Below, piece after piece: positions 44,874 through 53,386 of a DNA stretch of 64,000 nucleotides. The first letter of the stretch is position 1; each line of letters begins with the position of its first letter. The translations under genes were made by a program, and so were the position numbers. Origin of the DNA: Aureibaculum marinum (GTDB taxonomy: Bacteria > Bacteroidota > Bacteroidia > Flavobacteriales > Flavobacteriaceae); NCBI RefSeq assembly GCF_003813905.1, contig NZ_RPFJ01000011.1:248001-312000 (forward strand). The letters run 5' to 3'. The notes beneath the pieces were generated by a model. The model searched no databases. It had not been told where the DNA came from and saw only the letters and a program-made list of their open reading frames with translations.

Positions 44874-45902
44874 TTAACTTATATTTTCAATAATCTCTTG
44901 AGAAAGTTCAGTAATAATTATATAGTTTGTAAGAATTTTATCGATAATAAATTGATTTTGATCTGGAAAGGAGATAGACACAATTTTATTTGAATATAGC
45001 CATTGTTTTATATCAAAAAGGTGTTTTTTGTCCAATTTATTAATAACCGTTACTCCTAGTTTTTTTAAACTAACAGCATTACATGCTTGCTCGTATTGTC
45101 CTTTCATTGGAATAACCAATAATTTCTTTTTTAAAAAAAGTGCTTCAGCAGGAGTTTCAAATCCGGCACCACAAATTATTCCTTTACAGTGGGCCATACT
45201 TCTTTGAAATTTCTTGTTGTCAATGGGTTTAATAGTTATATTTTCATAAGAATAGGCTTTTTTACAATTTTTGGAAAAAACTTTCCATTTGGTAGATTTA
45301 ATTTTTGATAAAACTTTAATTATTCTCTTGTCACTATATGAAGGCAAATAAACAGTATAATAATTTTTTTCTTTTATAGTTTGTTCTCGTATTTCTTTTC
45401 TAATTATAGCGGGAAAAATTGAATTGTCATAACTTTTAAAATGAAAACCATATTTTTCGCTAGCAGGTGCATAATTTCTTAGTATAAAGTTTCCTATTCT
45501 GCTTTTTGTTTTTGGTTTAGGAACTTTATTTGACAATAAGGCATTTTGATGACTTAAGGAGATGCATTTTTTTCCTTTTAGAAAGCACGCCCATGCAGAA
45601 ATGGGTTCAAAATCATTTATTACTAAATCGTAATCCTTTACTTTACATTTGTAAATTTCTTTGATAATTCTAAAAAGATTATTGCTAGTAAAGGTTTTCC
45701 AATAATCTATACCTCCTTTTTTTCCAAATACGAAAGGAATTCCTTTAAAATCATACTTAACTTCATATGGAAATGGCACTTCAGACTGTTTTCCACTAAT
45801 TAAAATATCTACTTGAGCTCTATTTAATAACGTGGGAATAATTTCTGTTGCTCTAGTTAAATGCCCATTTCCTGTACCTTGAATAGCATATAATATTTTC
45901 AT
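44874..45902 (-). CDS. GT28-like (MurG-type) glycosyltransferase
   Basis: 342 residues. It opens with ILYAIQGTGNGHLTRATEI, the GxGxGHxxRA motif of MurG-like GT-B enzymes, and the C-terminal half has IICGAGFETPAEALFLKKK and PMKGQYEQACNA, which bind the nucleotide-sugar donor. It overlaps by 4 nt the stop codon of an LpxH-like phosphoesterase gene, so the two are co-translated. Because that partner acts on phosphodiester or lipid-linked substrates, a lipid or envelope glycan acceptor is plausible, but this is inference. Confidence 0.82.
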   Translation of the reverse strand: MKILYAIQGTGNGHLTRATEIIPTLLNRAQVDILISGKQSEVPFPYEVKYDFKGIPFVFGKKGGIDYWKTFTSNNLFRIIKEIYKCKVKDYDLVINDFEPISAWACFLKGKKCISLSHQNALLSNKVPKPKTKSRIGNFILRNYAPASEKYGFHFKSYDNSIFPAIIRKEIREQTIKEKNYYTVYLPSYSDKRIIKVLSKIKSTKWKVFSKNCKKAYSYENITIKPIDNKKFQRSMAHCKGIICGAGFETPAEALFLKKKLLVIPMKGQYEQACNAVSLKKLGVTVINKLDKKHLFDIKQWLYSNKIVSISFPDQNQFIIDKILTNYIIITELSQEIIENIS

Positions 45903-46756
45903 CTTATATAATTCATGTTAATTTCAGCTACTAGTTCTTCAAAAAGTTCTTTATTTGATTTTTCAATTAAATCTGTTTTTTCATCTAAAATTTCAGTATA
46001 ATCGTCTTCATTATATTTATAGATTGACCATTTGCTTTTATTGTATTCTAAAGTGGTTAAATTTTCTATCCAATCTCCTGAGTTTAAATAAGTAACAGTT
46101 CCTTTTTTAGAGTTGTAGATTTTAATTTTGGGCTGGTGTATGTGCCCACAAACAACAAAGTCGTATTTGTTTTCAATAGCTATTTCTGCTGCGGTAAGTT
46201 CAAAGTTATTAATGTATTTGACAGCTCCCTTAACGCTATCTTTTATTCGCTTTGAAAGTGAAATCTTTTTTTTTCCTAATAACTTACTAAGTTTATTTAT
46301 AACTCCATTTAGTAAAATTAAAAAGTCGTATCCAATAGCTCCCATTCTAGTGAGCCATTTCGAATGTTGCATGGTAACATCAAAAACATCACCATGAAAA
46401 AACCAAGCTTTTTTTGAATCTAATTTTAATACAACTTTATTTACTATGGTAAACGAGTTTATTTTAAAATTTACAAACTTTCTTAACATTTCATCGTGAT
46501 TGCCAGTGATATAATAAATTTCTACTCCATCAGTTATCCACTTAATAAAATGTTTTACTATTTTCATGTGAGATTTTGGCCAATAGTACTTTTTAAATTG
46601 CCAAATGTCAATAATGTCACCATTTAGAATTACTTTTTCTGGATTAATACTTTTTAAATAAACCAATAATTCTTTTGCATGACAGCCATAAGTGCCAAGA
46701 TGAACATCTGATATAACTACAACTTCTACGGCCCTTTTACATTTATTTTTGCCCAT
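45899..46756 (-). CDS. UDP-2,3-diacylglucosamine-diphosphatase-like metallophosphoesterase
   Basis: 285 residues. Metallophosphoesterase motifs in order: ISDVHLGTYG (D-x-H), VILNGDIID, ITGNHDEML (GNHD), HGDVF and VCGHIHQP (GHxH), giving a two-metal site. The arrangement resembles the LpxH/LpxH2 group used in lipid A synthesis, although the central helical region (about 130-185) is Lys-rich and its acyl specificity cannot be judged. Its stop codon overlaps the start of the MurG-like glycosyltransferase. Confidence 0.85.
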   Translation of the reverse strand: MGKNKCKRAVEVVVISDVHLGTYGCHAKELLVYLKSINPEKVILNGDIIDIWQFKKYYWPKSHMKIVKHFIKWITDGVEIYYITGNHDEMLRKFVNFKINSFTIVNKVVLKLDSKKAWFFHGDVFDVTMQHSKWLTRMGAIGYDFLILLNGVINKLSKLLGKKKISLSKRIKDSVKGAVKYINNFELTAAEIAIENKYDFVVCGHIHQPKIKIYNSKKGTVTYLNSGDWIENLTTLEYNKSKWSIYKYNEDDYTEILDEKTDLIEKSNKELFEELVAEINMNYIR

Positions 46757-46938
46757 TTAATTAATTAATAGTTATCAAAAATTGAATGGGTGAAATTTAA
46801 TAGTGATATATAAACTAAATGTAATCTTAAAATTATTAATTTGTTAAATTAAAGGTAATTAGTAGTCATTATTCAAAATAAACTTTAAAAGTTCTATATA
46901 AGTTATAATTGATTATTTTTACGGTAAATTAGGTTTTA

Positions 46939-47748
46939 ATGAAATGTTTACCATTAATTTTTTTCTTTAGTATTTGTTCTTTGGTTAAAGGGCAACAAAT
47001 AGACTCAATTATTAAAACTTCTTTTGTAAGTAAAATTGAATTAGATGCAGATCAATTTATTGGCGTTGATGAGTTTGATAATATCTACTATATAAAAGAA
47101 AATACTTTTTATAAAAAAAGTGACAAAGAAAAAACATCTTATACCAATACGCAATTTGGTACAATAACCGCTGTAGATATTAAAAACCCTTTTAAAATAG
47201 TACTTTTTTATGGTGATTTTAACACTGTAATTTTATTGGATAATAATCTAAATGAATTGTCTAATAAAATAGATTTTAATGAGGTTTTATTTTCAAAGAA
47301 CATTGCATTAGTATCAGGTTCTTCTGACAATAATTTATGGATATTTAGTTCAGATGATAATAAATTATATCGTTACGATTATAATAGAAATAGAATAGTT
47401 TCAAGTTCAGCACCTGTAAATTTTCGAGAAAGTGATTTTATACCTAACCGTATGGTTGCTAGTTATAAAACATGTTGGTTAATTCATGAAAATGTTGCAT
47501 TAGAGTATGATGCATACTCAAATTTTAAAAAGCGTATTGTTTTAAATGAATTTCAATTATTTAACTGGTTTTATGATAGTTATTATTGGGTAAAAGATGG
47601 GGAGTTGTTTAAAAGTAATTTAATAGAAGGTGTGTTTAAAATAACATTTAATAATTCAATTACAATAGAATCTTTTTATGTTTTAAACAATGAAATATAT
47701 ATATTTGATGACGAAAAAAAAGTTGTGTATAAAACAGCTAAAATTTAA
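46939..47748 (+). CDS. Secreted protein with probable beta-propeller, hypothetical
   Basis: 269 residues with a short signal peptide (MKCLPLIFFFSICSLVKGQ). The mature part has repeats of about 40 residues with FDNIYYIKEN, NNLWIFSSDDNKLYRYDY and LNNEIYIFDDEKKVVYKT, suggesting a single propeller of five to six blades. I know no function. It is followed 38 bp later by the deoxynucleoside kinase gene, with a degenerate promoter box (TATCTTTA) between. Confidence 0.7.
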   Translation: MKCLPLIFFFSICSLVKGQQIDSIIKTSFVSKIELDADQFIGVDEFDNIYYIKENTFYKKSDKEKTSYTNTQFGTITAVDIKNPFKIVLFYGDFNTVILLDNNLNELSNKIDFNEVLFSKNIALVSGSSDNNLWIFSSDDNKLYRYDYNRNRIVSSSAPVNFRESDFIPNRMVASYKTCWLIHENVALEYDAYSNFKKRIVLNEFQLFNWFYDSYYWVKDGELFKSNLIEGVFKITFNNSITIESFYVLNNEIYIFDDEKKVVYKTAKI

Positions 47749-47786
47749 GTATCTTTAAAAACTTTTATTAAACTAAAAATAACAGC

Positions 47787-48401
47787 ATGCACGTTGCCAT
47801 TGCCGGAAATATAGGAGCAGGAAAAACTACTTTAACAAAATTATTAGCAAAACATTACAAATGGATACCACATTTTGAGTCTGTTGAAGAAAATCCATAT
47901 TTAGATGATTTTTATTCTGAAATGGAGCGGTGGTCATTTAATCTTCAAATCTTCTTTTTAAATAGTAGATTTCGTCAGATATTAGAGATACACGAAAGTG
48001 GTAAAAATATTATTCAAGATCGTACTATTTATGAAGATGCCCATATTTTTGCTCCAAACCTACATGCTATGGGCTTAATGACTAATCGAGATTTTACAAA
48101 TTATGCCACATTATTTGAGTTGATGGAGAAATTAGTTTCGCCACCAGACTTGTTAATTTATTTACGTGCAAGTATTCAAACTTTAGTAGGTCAAATACAT
48201 AAACGAGGAAGAGAATATGAAAACTCAATTAGTATAGATTATTTAAGTAGATTGAACGAACGTTATGAAGCTTGGATATCTACTTATACTAAAGGAAAGT
48301 TACTAATAGTAGATATAGATAATTTAAATATTGTTGATAATCCAGAAGATTTAGGTTTTATTATTGATAAAATTGACGCTCAATTACACGGGTTATTTTA
48401 A
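47787..48401 (+). CDS. Deoxynucleoside kinase
   Basis: 204 residues, dNK/dGK/dCK family. P-loop IAGNIGAGKTTL, the substrate-binding HFESVEENPYL, the DRT-type motif IIQDRTIYEDAHIFA (DRS/DRT), and the lid region KRGREYENSISIDYL. It phosphorylates deoxynucleosides for salvage. Specificity (purine or pyrimidine) cannot be set by eye. It ends shortly before a PAP2 phosphatase gene. Confidence 0.93.
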   Translation: MHVAIAGNIGAGKTTLTKLLAKHYKWIPHFESVEENPYLDDFYSEMERWSFNLQIFFLNSRFRQILEIHESGKNIIQDRTIYEDAHIFAPNLHAMGLMTNRDFTNYATLFELMEKLVSPPDLLIYLRASIQTLVGQIHKRGREYENSISIDYLSRLNERYEAWISTYTKGKLLIVDIDNLNIVDNPEDLGFIIDKIDAQLHGLF

Positions 48402-48426
48402 TATAAATGACGAAAATAAAATAACA

Positions 48427-49269
48427 ATGTGTATTAATTCAAAAATGAGATTTTTTTTAATACTATTTTTTTTTTCAACATTAATTTATTCGCAAACGGA
48501 TAGTACTTCTAATAAGAACAATAGAATTTGGGAAGATTTAAAATACGATGGTAATGTTGCTTTTAAAGGGTTAGTAAATTCTTATAAACAACCTCTAAGT
48601 TGGAAAAAAGACGATTTTTTAACTGCCGGAGGAATACTTGTGGGTACAGGGTTGATGTACTTGGCAGATAATGAAGTTAATGGTTTTTTTGTAAAACAAG
48701 ATAAACATATACCGCATTTAGTAAAGCAAGTTGGTTTTTATGGAGGGAAACCCCAAACTTTTTTTTTAGTTTCTGCGGGAGTTTATGGATTTGGTCTTTT
48801 AACAGATAATGAAAAAATTAGGCGTACAGGAGTTTTGATAATTACATCTGCTGCAGCTTCTGGTATTCTTCAATCCTTTTCAAAAAACATTGCAGGTAGA
48901 GCAAGACCATCTAATGGAGACCATAATGATTTTAAACCTTTTAATGGCAATGCGGGTTTTCATTCTTTTCCTTCTGGTCATGCAATGTTGTCATTTTCTA
49001 TGGCACACGCTGTAGCAAAACAATTTGATAATTTTTGGGTTAAAGCTGGTATTTATGGAGTAGGTTCTATTGTGCCAATATCAAGATTATGGGCAAATGC
49101 TCATTGGGTAAGTGATGTAGGATTAGGAATGGTGATAAGTATTGTTTTTGTAGATGGAGTTGATAATTTTATGAATAAAAAGAATTACTATCCTTCGAAT
49201 AAACAAACTAAAATTAGTTGGAAATTAAAAGCAGGGTTAGGTACCATTGGTGTTGTTGGTACTTTTTAA
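48427..49269 (+). CDS. PAP2-superfamily phosphatase
   Basis: 280 residues from ATG 48427; ATG 48445 (MRFFLILFFFSTLIYSQ) is a nearly equivalent start. After the signal peptide come the three PAP2 motifs: KNIAGRARP (K-x6-RP), PSGH, and SRLWANAHWVSDVGLG (SR-x5-H-x3-D). Hydrophobic segments at about 65-85, 115-130 and 165-250 suggest membrane association with a periplasmic active site. Likely substrates are lipid phosphates such as undecaprenyl pyrophosphate or phosphatidic acid. Confidence 0.88.
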   Translation: MCINSKMRFFLILFFFSTLIYSQTDSTSNKNNRIWEDLKYDGNVAFKGLVNSYKQPLSWKKDDFLTAGGILVGTGLMYLADNEVNGFFVKQDKHIPHLVKQVGFYGGKPQTFFLVSAGVYGFGLLTDNEKIRRTGVLIITSAAASGILQSFSKNIAGRARPSNGDHNDFKPFNGNAGFHSFPSGHAMLSFSMAHAVAKQFDNFWVKAGIYGVGSIVPISRLWANAHWVSDVGLGMVISIVFVDGVDNFMNKKNYYPSNKQTKISWKLKAGLGTIGVVGTF

Positions 49270-49279
49270 TAAGATTTGA

Positions 49280-49287
49280 TATCTTTG
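49280..49287 (+). promoter_or_regulatory. Promoter -7 box of the 80-residue membrane protein gene
   Basis: TATCTTTG with TTG at 49256-49258 (21-bp spacer), a full match to the flavobacterial -33/-7 promoter. The leader is about 22 nt. Confidence 0.7.
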
Positions 49288-49315
49288 ATGGAATACAATC
49301 TATAATTGTCAGTTA

Positions 49316-49558
49316 ATGAAAACTCTTTTAAAAATATTATTTATTCTTTTCCTTGTTGGTTTAACAGTTGGAGGTTATTTGAAATATCAAAATCAGCCTG
49401 AAGGAGAAATTGTTATTGGACTTTCAATATTGTTTTTATCTTTTATTTTAATGCCTCTATTTATTTTTTATCGTTTTAAAAACGGAAAATATAAAAAGTA
49501 TGTAGTAGACCCTAAGAGTAAAAATCCTTTTAAAATTGATAATGAAAATTTAAAATAG
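49316..49558 (+). CDS. Small two-helix membrane protein
   Basis: 80 residues with two hydrophobic helices (about 3-22 and 33-52) joined by a short polar loop, then a basic tail (RFKNGKYKKYVVDPKSKN). The second helix ends LMPLFIFYRFKNGKY. The function is unknown. It has its own good promoter, which argues that it is a real gene. Confidence 0.7.
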   Translation: MKTLLKILFILFLVGLTVGGYLKYQNQPEGEIVIGLSILFLSFILMPLFIFYRFKNGKYKKYVVDPKSKNPFKIDNENLK

Positions 49559-49615
49559 GTTGTACAAACAACAAATAACTTCTTTTTACATTTTTCAATG
49601 TACTTTATGATACGC

Positions 49616-50065
49616 TTAGTTCAAATTTCTTTTTTCTATAAAAAAGCGTTTAATAATTTCACTACATTCAAACTCTAAAATACCACCAATTACTTTGGTT
49701 TTAGGGTGTAACTGTGTATTGTAATGCTTAAAACCTCGATGTTCATCTCTTGCACCATACACAATTTTACCAATTTGAGTCCAGTAACTAGCTCCCGCAC
49801 ACATTTGGCAAGGCTCTAGCGTAACATAAAGTGTACAGTCTCTTAAATATTTTCCGCCTAAATAGTCTGAAGCAGCAGTAAAAGCTTGCATCTCTGCATG
49901 AGCAGTAACATCATTTAAAGTTTCTGTAAGGTTATGAGCTCTGGCAATAATTTGATTTTTAATAACAATTACGGCACCTATTGGTACTTCATTTTTATCA
50001 AATGCTGTTTCAGCTTCTTGCAAAGCACGTTTCATAAAATAGGTATCATCAAAAGGATTAATCAT
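49616..50065 (-). CDS. tadA: tRNA-specific adenosine deaminase
   Basis: 149 residues from ATG 50065 (MINPFDDTYFMKRALQEA); a longer frame upstream crosses the probable promoter (TACTTTTA) and would add a hydrophobic segment unlike any TadA. The zinc site is complete: HAEMQAF (His, Glu) and PCQMCAGA (two Cys). EVPIGAVIV and GGKYLRDCTLYVTLEPC are standard TadA text. It converts the wobble A34 of tRNA-Arg(ACG) to inosine. It is divergent from dxs. Confidence 0.92.
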   Translation of the reverse strand: MINPFDDTYFMKRALQEAETAFDKNEVPIGAVIVIKNQIIARAHNLTETLNDVTAHAEMQAFTAASDYLGGKYLRDCTLYVTLEPCQMCAGASYWTQIGKIVYGARDEHRGFKHYNTQLHPKTKVIGGILEFECSEIIKRFFIEKRNLN

Positions 50066-50129
50066 TGTATTAATTTTTGGTAAAAGTACAATTTCGCTTG
50101 ATAATATTAACAAAATCAAAAGCAACTCG

Positions 50130-50137
50130 TACATTTG
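50130..50137 (+). promoter_or_regulatory. Promoter -7 box ending 4 nt before the dxs start codon
   Basis: TACATTTG followed by TCAT and ATG (50142). The predicted start of transcription falls on the start codon. No TTG at the usual -33 distance. Confidence 0.5.
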
Positions 50138-50141
50138 TCAT

Positions 50142-51920
50142 ATGTCAAAAAGTTTATTGCAACATATATCAACTCCAAAAGAGTTACGTAAGCTCTCTAA
50201 AGAACAATTACCTAAGTTGGCAAAAGAGTTACGCGAGTTTATTATTAATATAGTTGCAACTAAAGAAGGACATTTAGGAGCAAGTCTAGGTGTGGTCGAA
50301 CTTACTATAGCATTACATTATGTTTTTGATACGCCAAATGATTTATTGGTTTGGGATGTTGGTCATCAAGCCTATGGACATAAAATTTTAACTGGAAGAA
50401 AAGACGTTTTTGAAACCAATAGGCAATTTGGAGGCATTTCTGGATTTCCAAAACGTAGTGAAAGTGAATATGATGCTTTTGGAGTAGGTCATTCTTCTAC
50501 TTCAATTTCTGCAACGTTAGGCATGGCAATTGCGTCAAGACTTAATGGAGACGTTAATAAACAACATATAGCTGTTATTGGTGATGCAAGTATAGCTAGT
50601 GGTATGGCTTTTGAAGCTTTAAATCATGTTGGCGTTAGTAAGGCAAATATTTTAATAATATTAAATGACAATGCCATGGGTATTGACCCCAGTGTAGGTG
50701 CTCTAAAAAATTATTTAACCAATATTAAACACAATAAAAGGGTTAGAAAACATAATATAATTAAGGCTTTTAATATTGACTATTCTGGTCCTATTGATGG
50801 GCATGATTTACCTGCGTTATTATTCGAGTTAGAACGATTAAAAACAGTTAAAGGACCAAAATTTTTACACATAATTACTACTAAAGGAAAAGGACTTAAA
50901 AAGGCAGAAGAAGATCAGGTAAAATATCATGCTCCAGGAAAATTTAATGCAAAAACAGGAGAACTTATTGCCAAGTCAAATCTAGACCAACAACCACCAA
51001 AATATCAAGATGTGTTTGGGTATACATTAGTTGAATTGGCTAAGAAAAATAAAAAAATTGTAGGTATTACTCCTGCAATGCCAACAGGCAGCTCTCTTAA
51101 ATTTATGTTAGAAGAAATTCCTGAGAGAGCGTTTGATGTAGGCATAGCAGAACAGCATGCCGTTACATTGGCAGCAGGAATGGCCACACAAGGATTAATT
51201 CCTTTTTGTAATATTTATTCTACCTTTTTGCAACGAGCCTATGATCAGGTAATTCATGATGTAGCTTTGCAAAAGCTTCCAGTTATTTTTTGTTTAGATA
51301 GAGCTGGTTTAGTAGGAGAAGATGGAGCTACACATCAAGGTGTTTTTGATTTAGCTTATTTGCGTTGTATCCCTAATTTAATAATTTTTGCTCCTCGTAA
51401 TGAAAAAGAATTACGCAATATTATGTACACTGCACAATTGGGGTTAGAAAGACCAATAGCTATTAGATACCCAAGAGGAATTGGTACTACACAAAATTGG
51501 AAACAGCCATTTTCGCCAATTGAAATTGGAAAAGGTGAAACTATAAAAGAAGGTTCAAAAATTGCAGTGTTAAGTATCGGAACTATAGGTAATAGAGTTG
51601 TTGAAGCGTATTCTGATATTGAAAATTTAGATGAGATTGCCCATTTTAATATGCGATTTTTAAAACCCTTAGATGAAGACTTACTTCATAAAATTTTTAA
51701 AAAATATAACACTATTATTACTGTTGAGGATGGCACAATTATTGGTGGATTTGGTTCTGCGATATTAGAATTTTCTCAAAAACATGGGTATATGAATAAA
51801 AAAATTAAAAATTTAGGTATTCCAGACAAATTTATAGAGCATGGTAAAACCAATCTATTATTTAACAGTATTGGTTTGTCAATAGATAATCTTAAAAAAA
51901 CACTATCTTTGCGAACTTAG
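50142..51920 (+). CDS. dxs: 1-deoxy-D-xylulose-5-phosphate synthase
   Basis: 592 residues; condenses pyruvate and glyceraldehyde-3-phosphate, the first step of the MEP isoprenoid pathway. The thiamine-diphosphate site has GDASIASGMAFEALNHVG and NDNAMGIDPS; HQAYGHKILTGRK lies upstream. The transketolase-like middle domain holds FDVGIAEQHAVTLAAGMA and DRAGLVGEDGATHQG, and the C-terminal domain is complete. The length is close to normal. The promoter of the next gene lies inside its last codons. Confidence 0.95.
   Translation: MSKSLLQHISTPKELRKLSKEQLPKLAKELREFIINIVATKEGHLGASLGVVELTIALHYVFDTPNDLLVWDVGHQAYGHKILTGRKDVFETNRQFGGISGFPKRSESEYDAFGVGHSSTSISATLGMAIASRLNGDVNKQHIAVIGDASIASGMAFEALNHVGVSKANILIILNDNAMGIDPSVGALKNYLTNIKHNKRVRKHNIIKAFNIDYSGPIDGHDLPALLFELERLKTVKGPKFLHIITTKGKGLKKAEEDQVKYHAPGKFNAKTGELIAKSNLDQQPPKYQDVFGYTLVELAKKNKKIVGITPAMPTGSSLKFMLEEIPERAFDVGIAEQHAVTLAAGMATQGLIPFCNIYSTFLQRAYDQVIHDVALQKLPVIFCLDRAGLVGEDGATHQGVFDLAYLRCIPNLIIFAPRNEKELRNIMYTAQLGLERPIAIRYPRGIGTTQNWKQPFSPIEIGKGETIKEGSKIAVLSIGTIGNRVVEAYSDIENLDEIAHFNMRFLKPLDEDLLHKIFKKYNTIITVEDGTIIGGFGSAILEFSQKHGYMNKKIKNLGIPDKFIEHGKTNLLFNSIGLSIDNLKKTLSLRT
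51904..51911 (+). promoter_or_regulatory. Promoter -7 box inside the 3' end of dxs
   Basis: TATCTTTG followed by C, in the last codons of dxs. It would serve the DUF3078 gene from about 51916, giving a leader of about 43 nt. The nearest TTG leaves a spacer of 25 bp, slightly long. Confidence 0.5.
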
Positions 51921-51958
51921 TTTTTCATTCAAGTACTAAACCAAGCAATTTTAACGTT

Positions 51959-53350
51959 TTGAAATTTTTAAGTTTGAAAAATAAGACCACCTTAATTCTA
52001 TTAGCACTTTTTTTTTCGTTAAGTGTTTTTTCACAAATAGACAGTACCAAAATAGATATTATTAATAGTATTAGTAATATTGACTCTACAAGAACTTCTG
52101 GTTCTGTAAAAAAAGTGTTAGATATGTTTTTATCTGATACTATTAGTCCTGTTCAACCTCGAGATACAATTAAAAGATTTCAGCTAAATGATACTTTAGA
52201 TGTTGTTATACAACTTGATTCTGTAGGGAACTATATTAAAATAGATTCAGTTAGAAGATTAACTAAGCTTGATTCGTTAAGAATTAAAATGGAGTCTTTA
52301 TTAAAGCCATTCTATACTATTGAATTTGACTCTTTAAAGAATGATTATGTTTTTAAAGAACGTTACAGAATGACTGTAAATCATTTAACTAACGATACTA
52401 TTTATGTCCCTTTACCCAAAGAGAATAGTTATATAGCTCCAATAAAAAACTTGGTTATTGATACTTTAAAAGTAGTTAATCCTATTAAAGTTACAAAAAT
52501 TAGAAGAAGAAAATATGCAAATGATCCAATTTGGTGGGAAAAGAAAAATAGTATAGGGTTAGATTTAAGTGAGGCTGCATTTGTTAATTGGAGTGCTGGT
52601 GGTAATAACTCTATTTCTGGATTGTTAAAAATTGATTTAGTAAGGCTTTATAAGAAATTACACTTACTGTGGAATAATGAGCTTTATATGCGATATGGAT
52701 TAAATTCGCAGGAAGATAGAGAGTTGAGAAAAACAGAAGATAGATTTGAGTTTAAATCAGTTTTTGGTTATAGGCGAGACACGGTTTCGAATTGGTTTTA
52801 CTCAATGCAGTTTAATTTTAAAACGCAATTTACAAACGGATATTCATATCCAAATACAGATAGTCCTATTTCAAGAATGTTTGCCCCTGCTTATATATTT
52901 CTTGGAGCAGGTTCGCATTATGAAATTAAACAACAGAAATTCTCTTTATACCTTTCTCCAATAACACTAAAATCAACGTTAGTTTTTGATGAAGATTTAT
53001 CCAACAGTGGTGCTTTTGGAGTTGAAGCCGGACGAAAATCAAGAAATGAATTTGGTTTTTTATTAGAAAGTGAATGGAATAAAGAAATTGCTAAAAATGT
53101 AAAAATGTCAAATGATCTCAGTTTGTATACTGATTATTTGAATAATTTTGGAAATATTGATATAGATTATGATTTAACTTTTGCTTTTAAAATTAATAGG
53201 TTTTTAAGTGCAAGTATTGGAGGGCAATTAATTTATGATGATGATGTGAAGTATAAAGAAGATATTAATAATGATGGTACCTTAGAAACCCTTGGTCCAA
53301 GAGTTCAATTTAAACAATCTTTAAATATTGGATTTTTATACAAATTTTAA
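51959..53350 (+). CDS. DUF3078 family outer-membrane protein
   Basis: 463 residues from a TTG codon, which is required for a complete signal peptide (MKFLSLKNKTTLILLALFF, cleaved after FSQ). A polar N-terminal part (to about 180) leads to DPIWWEKKNSIGLDLSEAAF and WSAGGNNSISG, the opening motif of DUF3078 proteins. The rest is a beta-barrel-like region of long amphipathic strands ending QSLNIGFLYKF. The function is unknown; DUF3078 proteins are common in Bacteroidota. Confidence 0.85.
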   Translation: MKFLSLKNKTTLILLALFFSLSVFSQIDSTKIDIINSISNIDSTRTSGSVKKVLDMFLSDTISPVQPRDTIKRFQLNDTLDVVIQLDSVGNYIKIDSVRRLTKLDSLRIKMESLLKPFYTIEFDSLKNDYVFKERYRMTVNHLTNDTIYVPLPKENSYIAPIKNLVIDTLKVVNPIKVTKIRRRKYANDPIWWEKKNSIGLDLSEAAFVNWSAGGNNSISGLLKIDLVRLYKKLHLLWNNELYMRYGLNSQEDRELRKTEDRFEFKSVFGYRRDTVSNWFYSMQFNFKTQFTNGYSYPNTDSPISRMFAPAYIFLGAGSHYEIKQQKFSLYLSPITLKSTLVFDEDLSNSGAFGVEAGRKSRNEFGFLLESEWNKEIAKNVKMSNDLSLYTDYLNNFGNIDIDYDLTFAFKINRFLSASIGGQLIYDDDVKYKEDINNDGTLETLGPRVQFKQSLNIGFLYKF

Positions 53351-53386
53351 AAACGTATATACTTTGCAGGCTCTTTAGTTGTGAAA

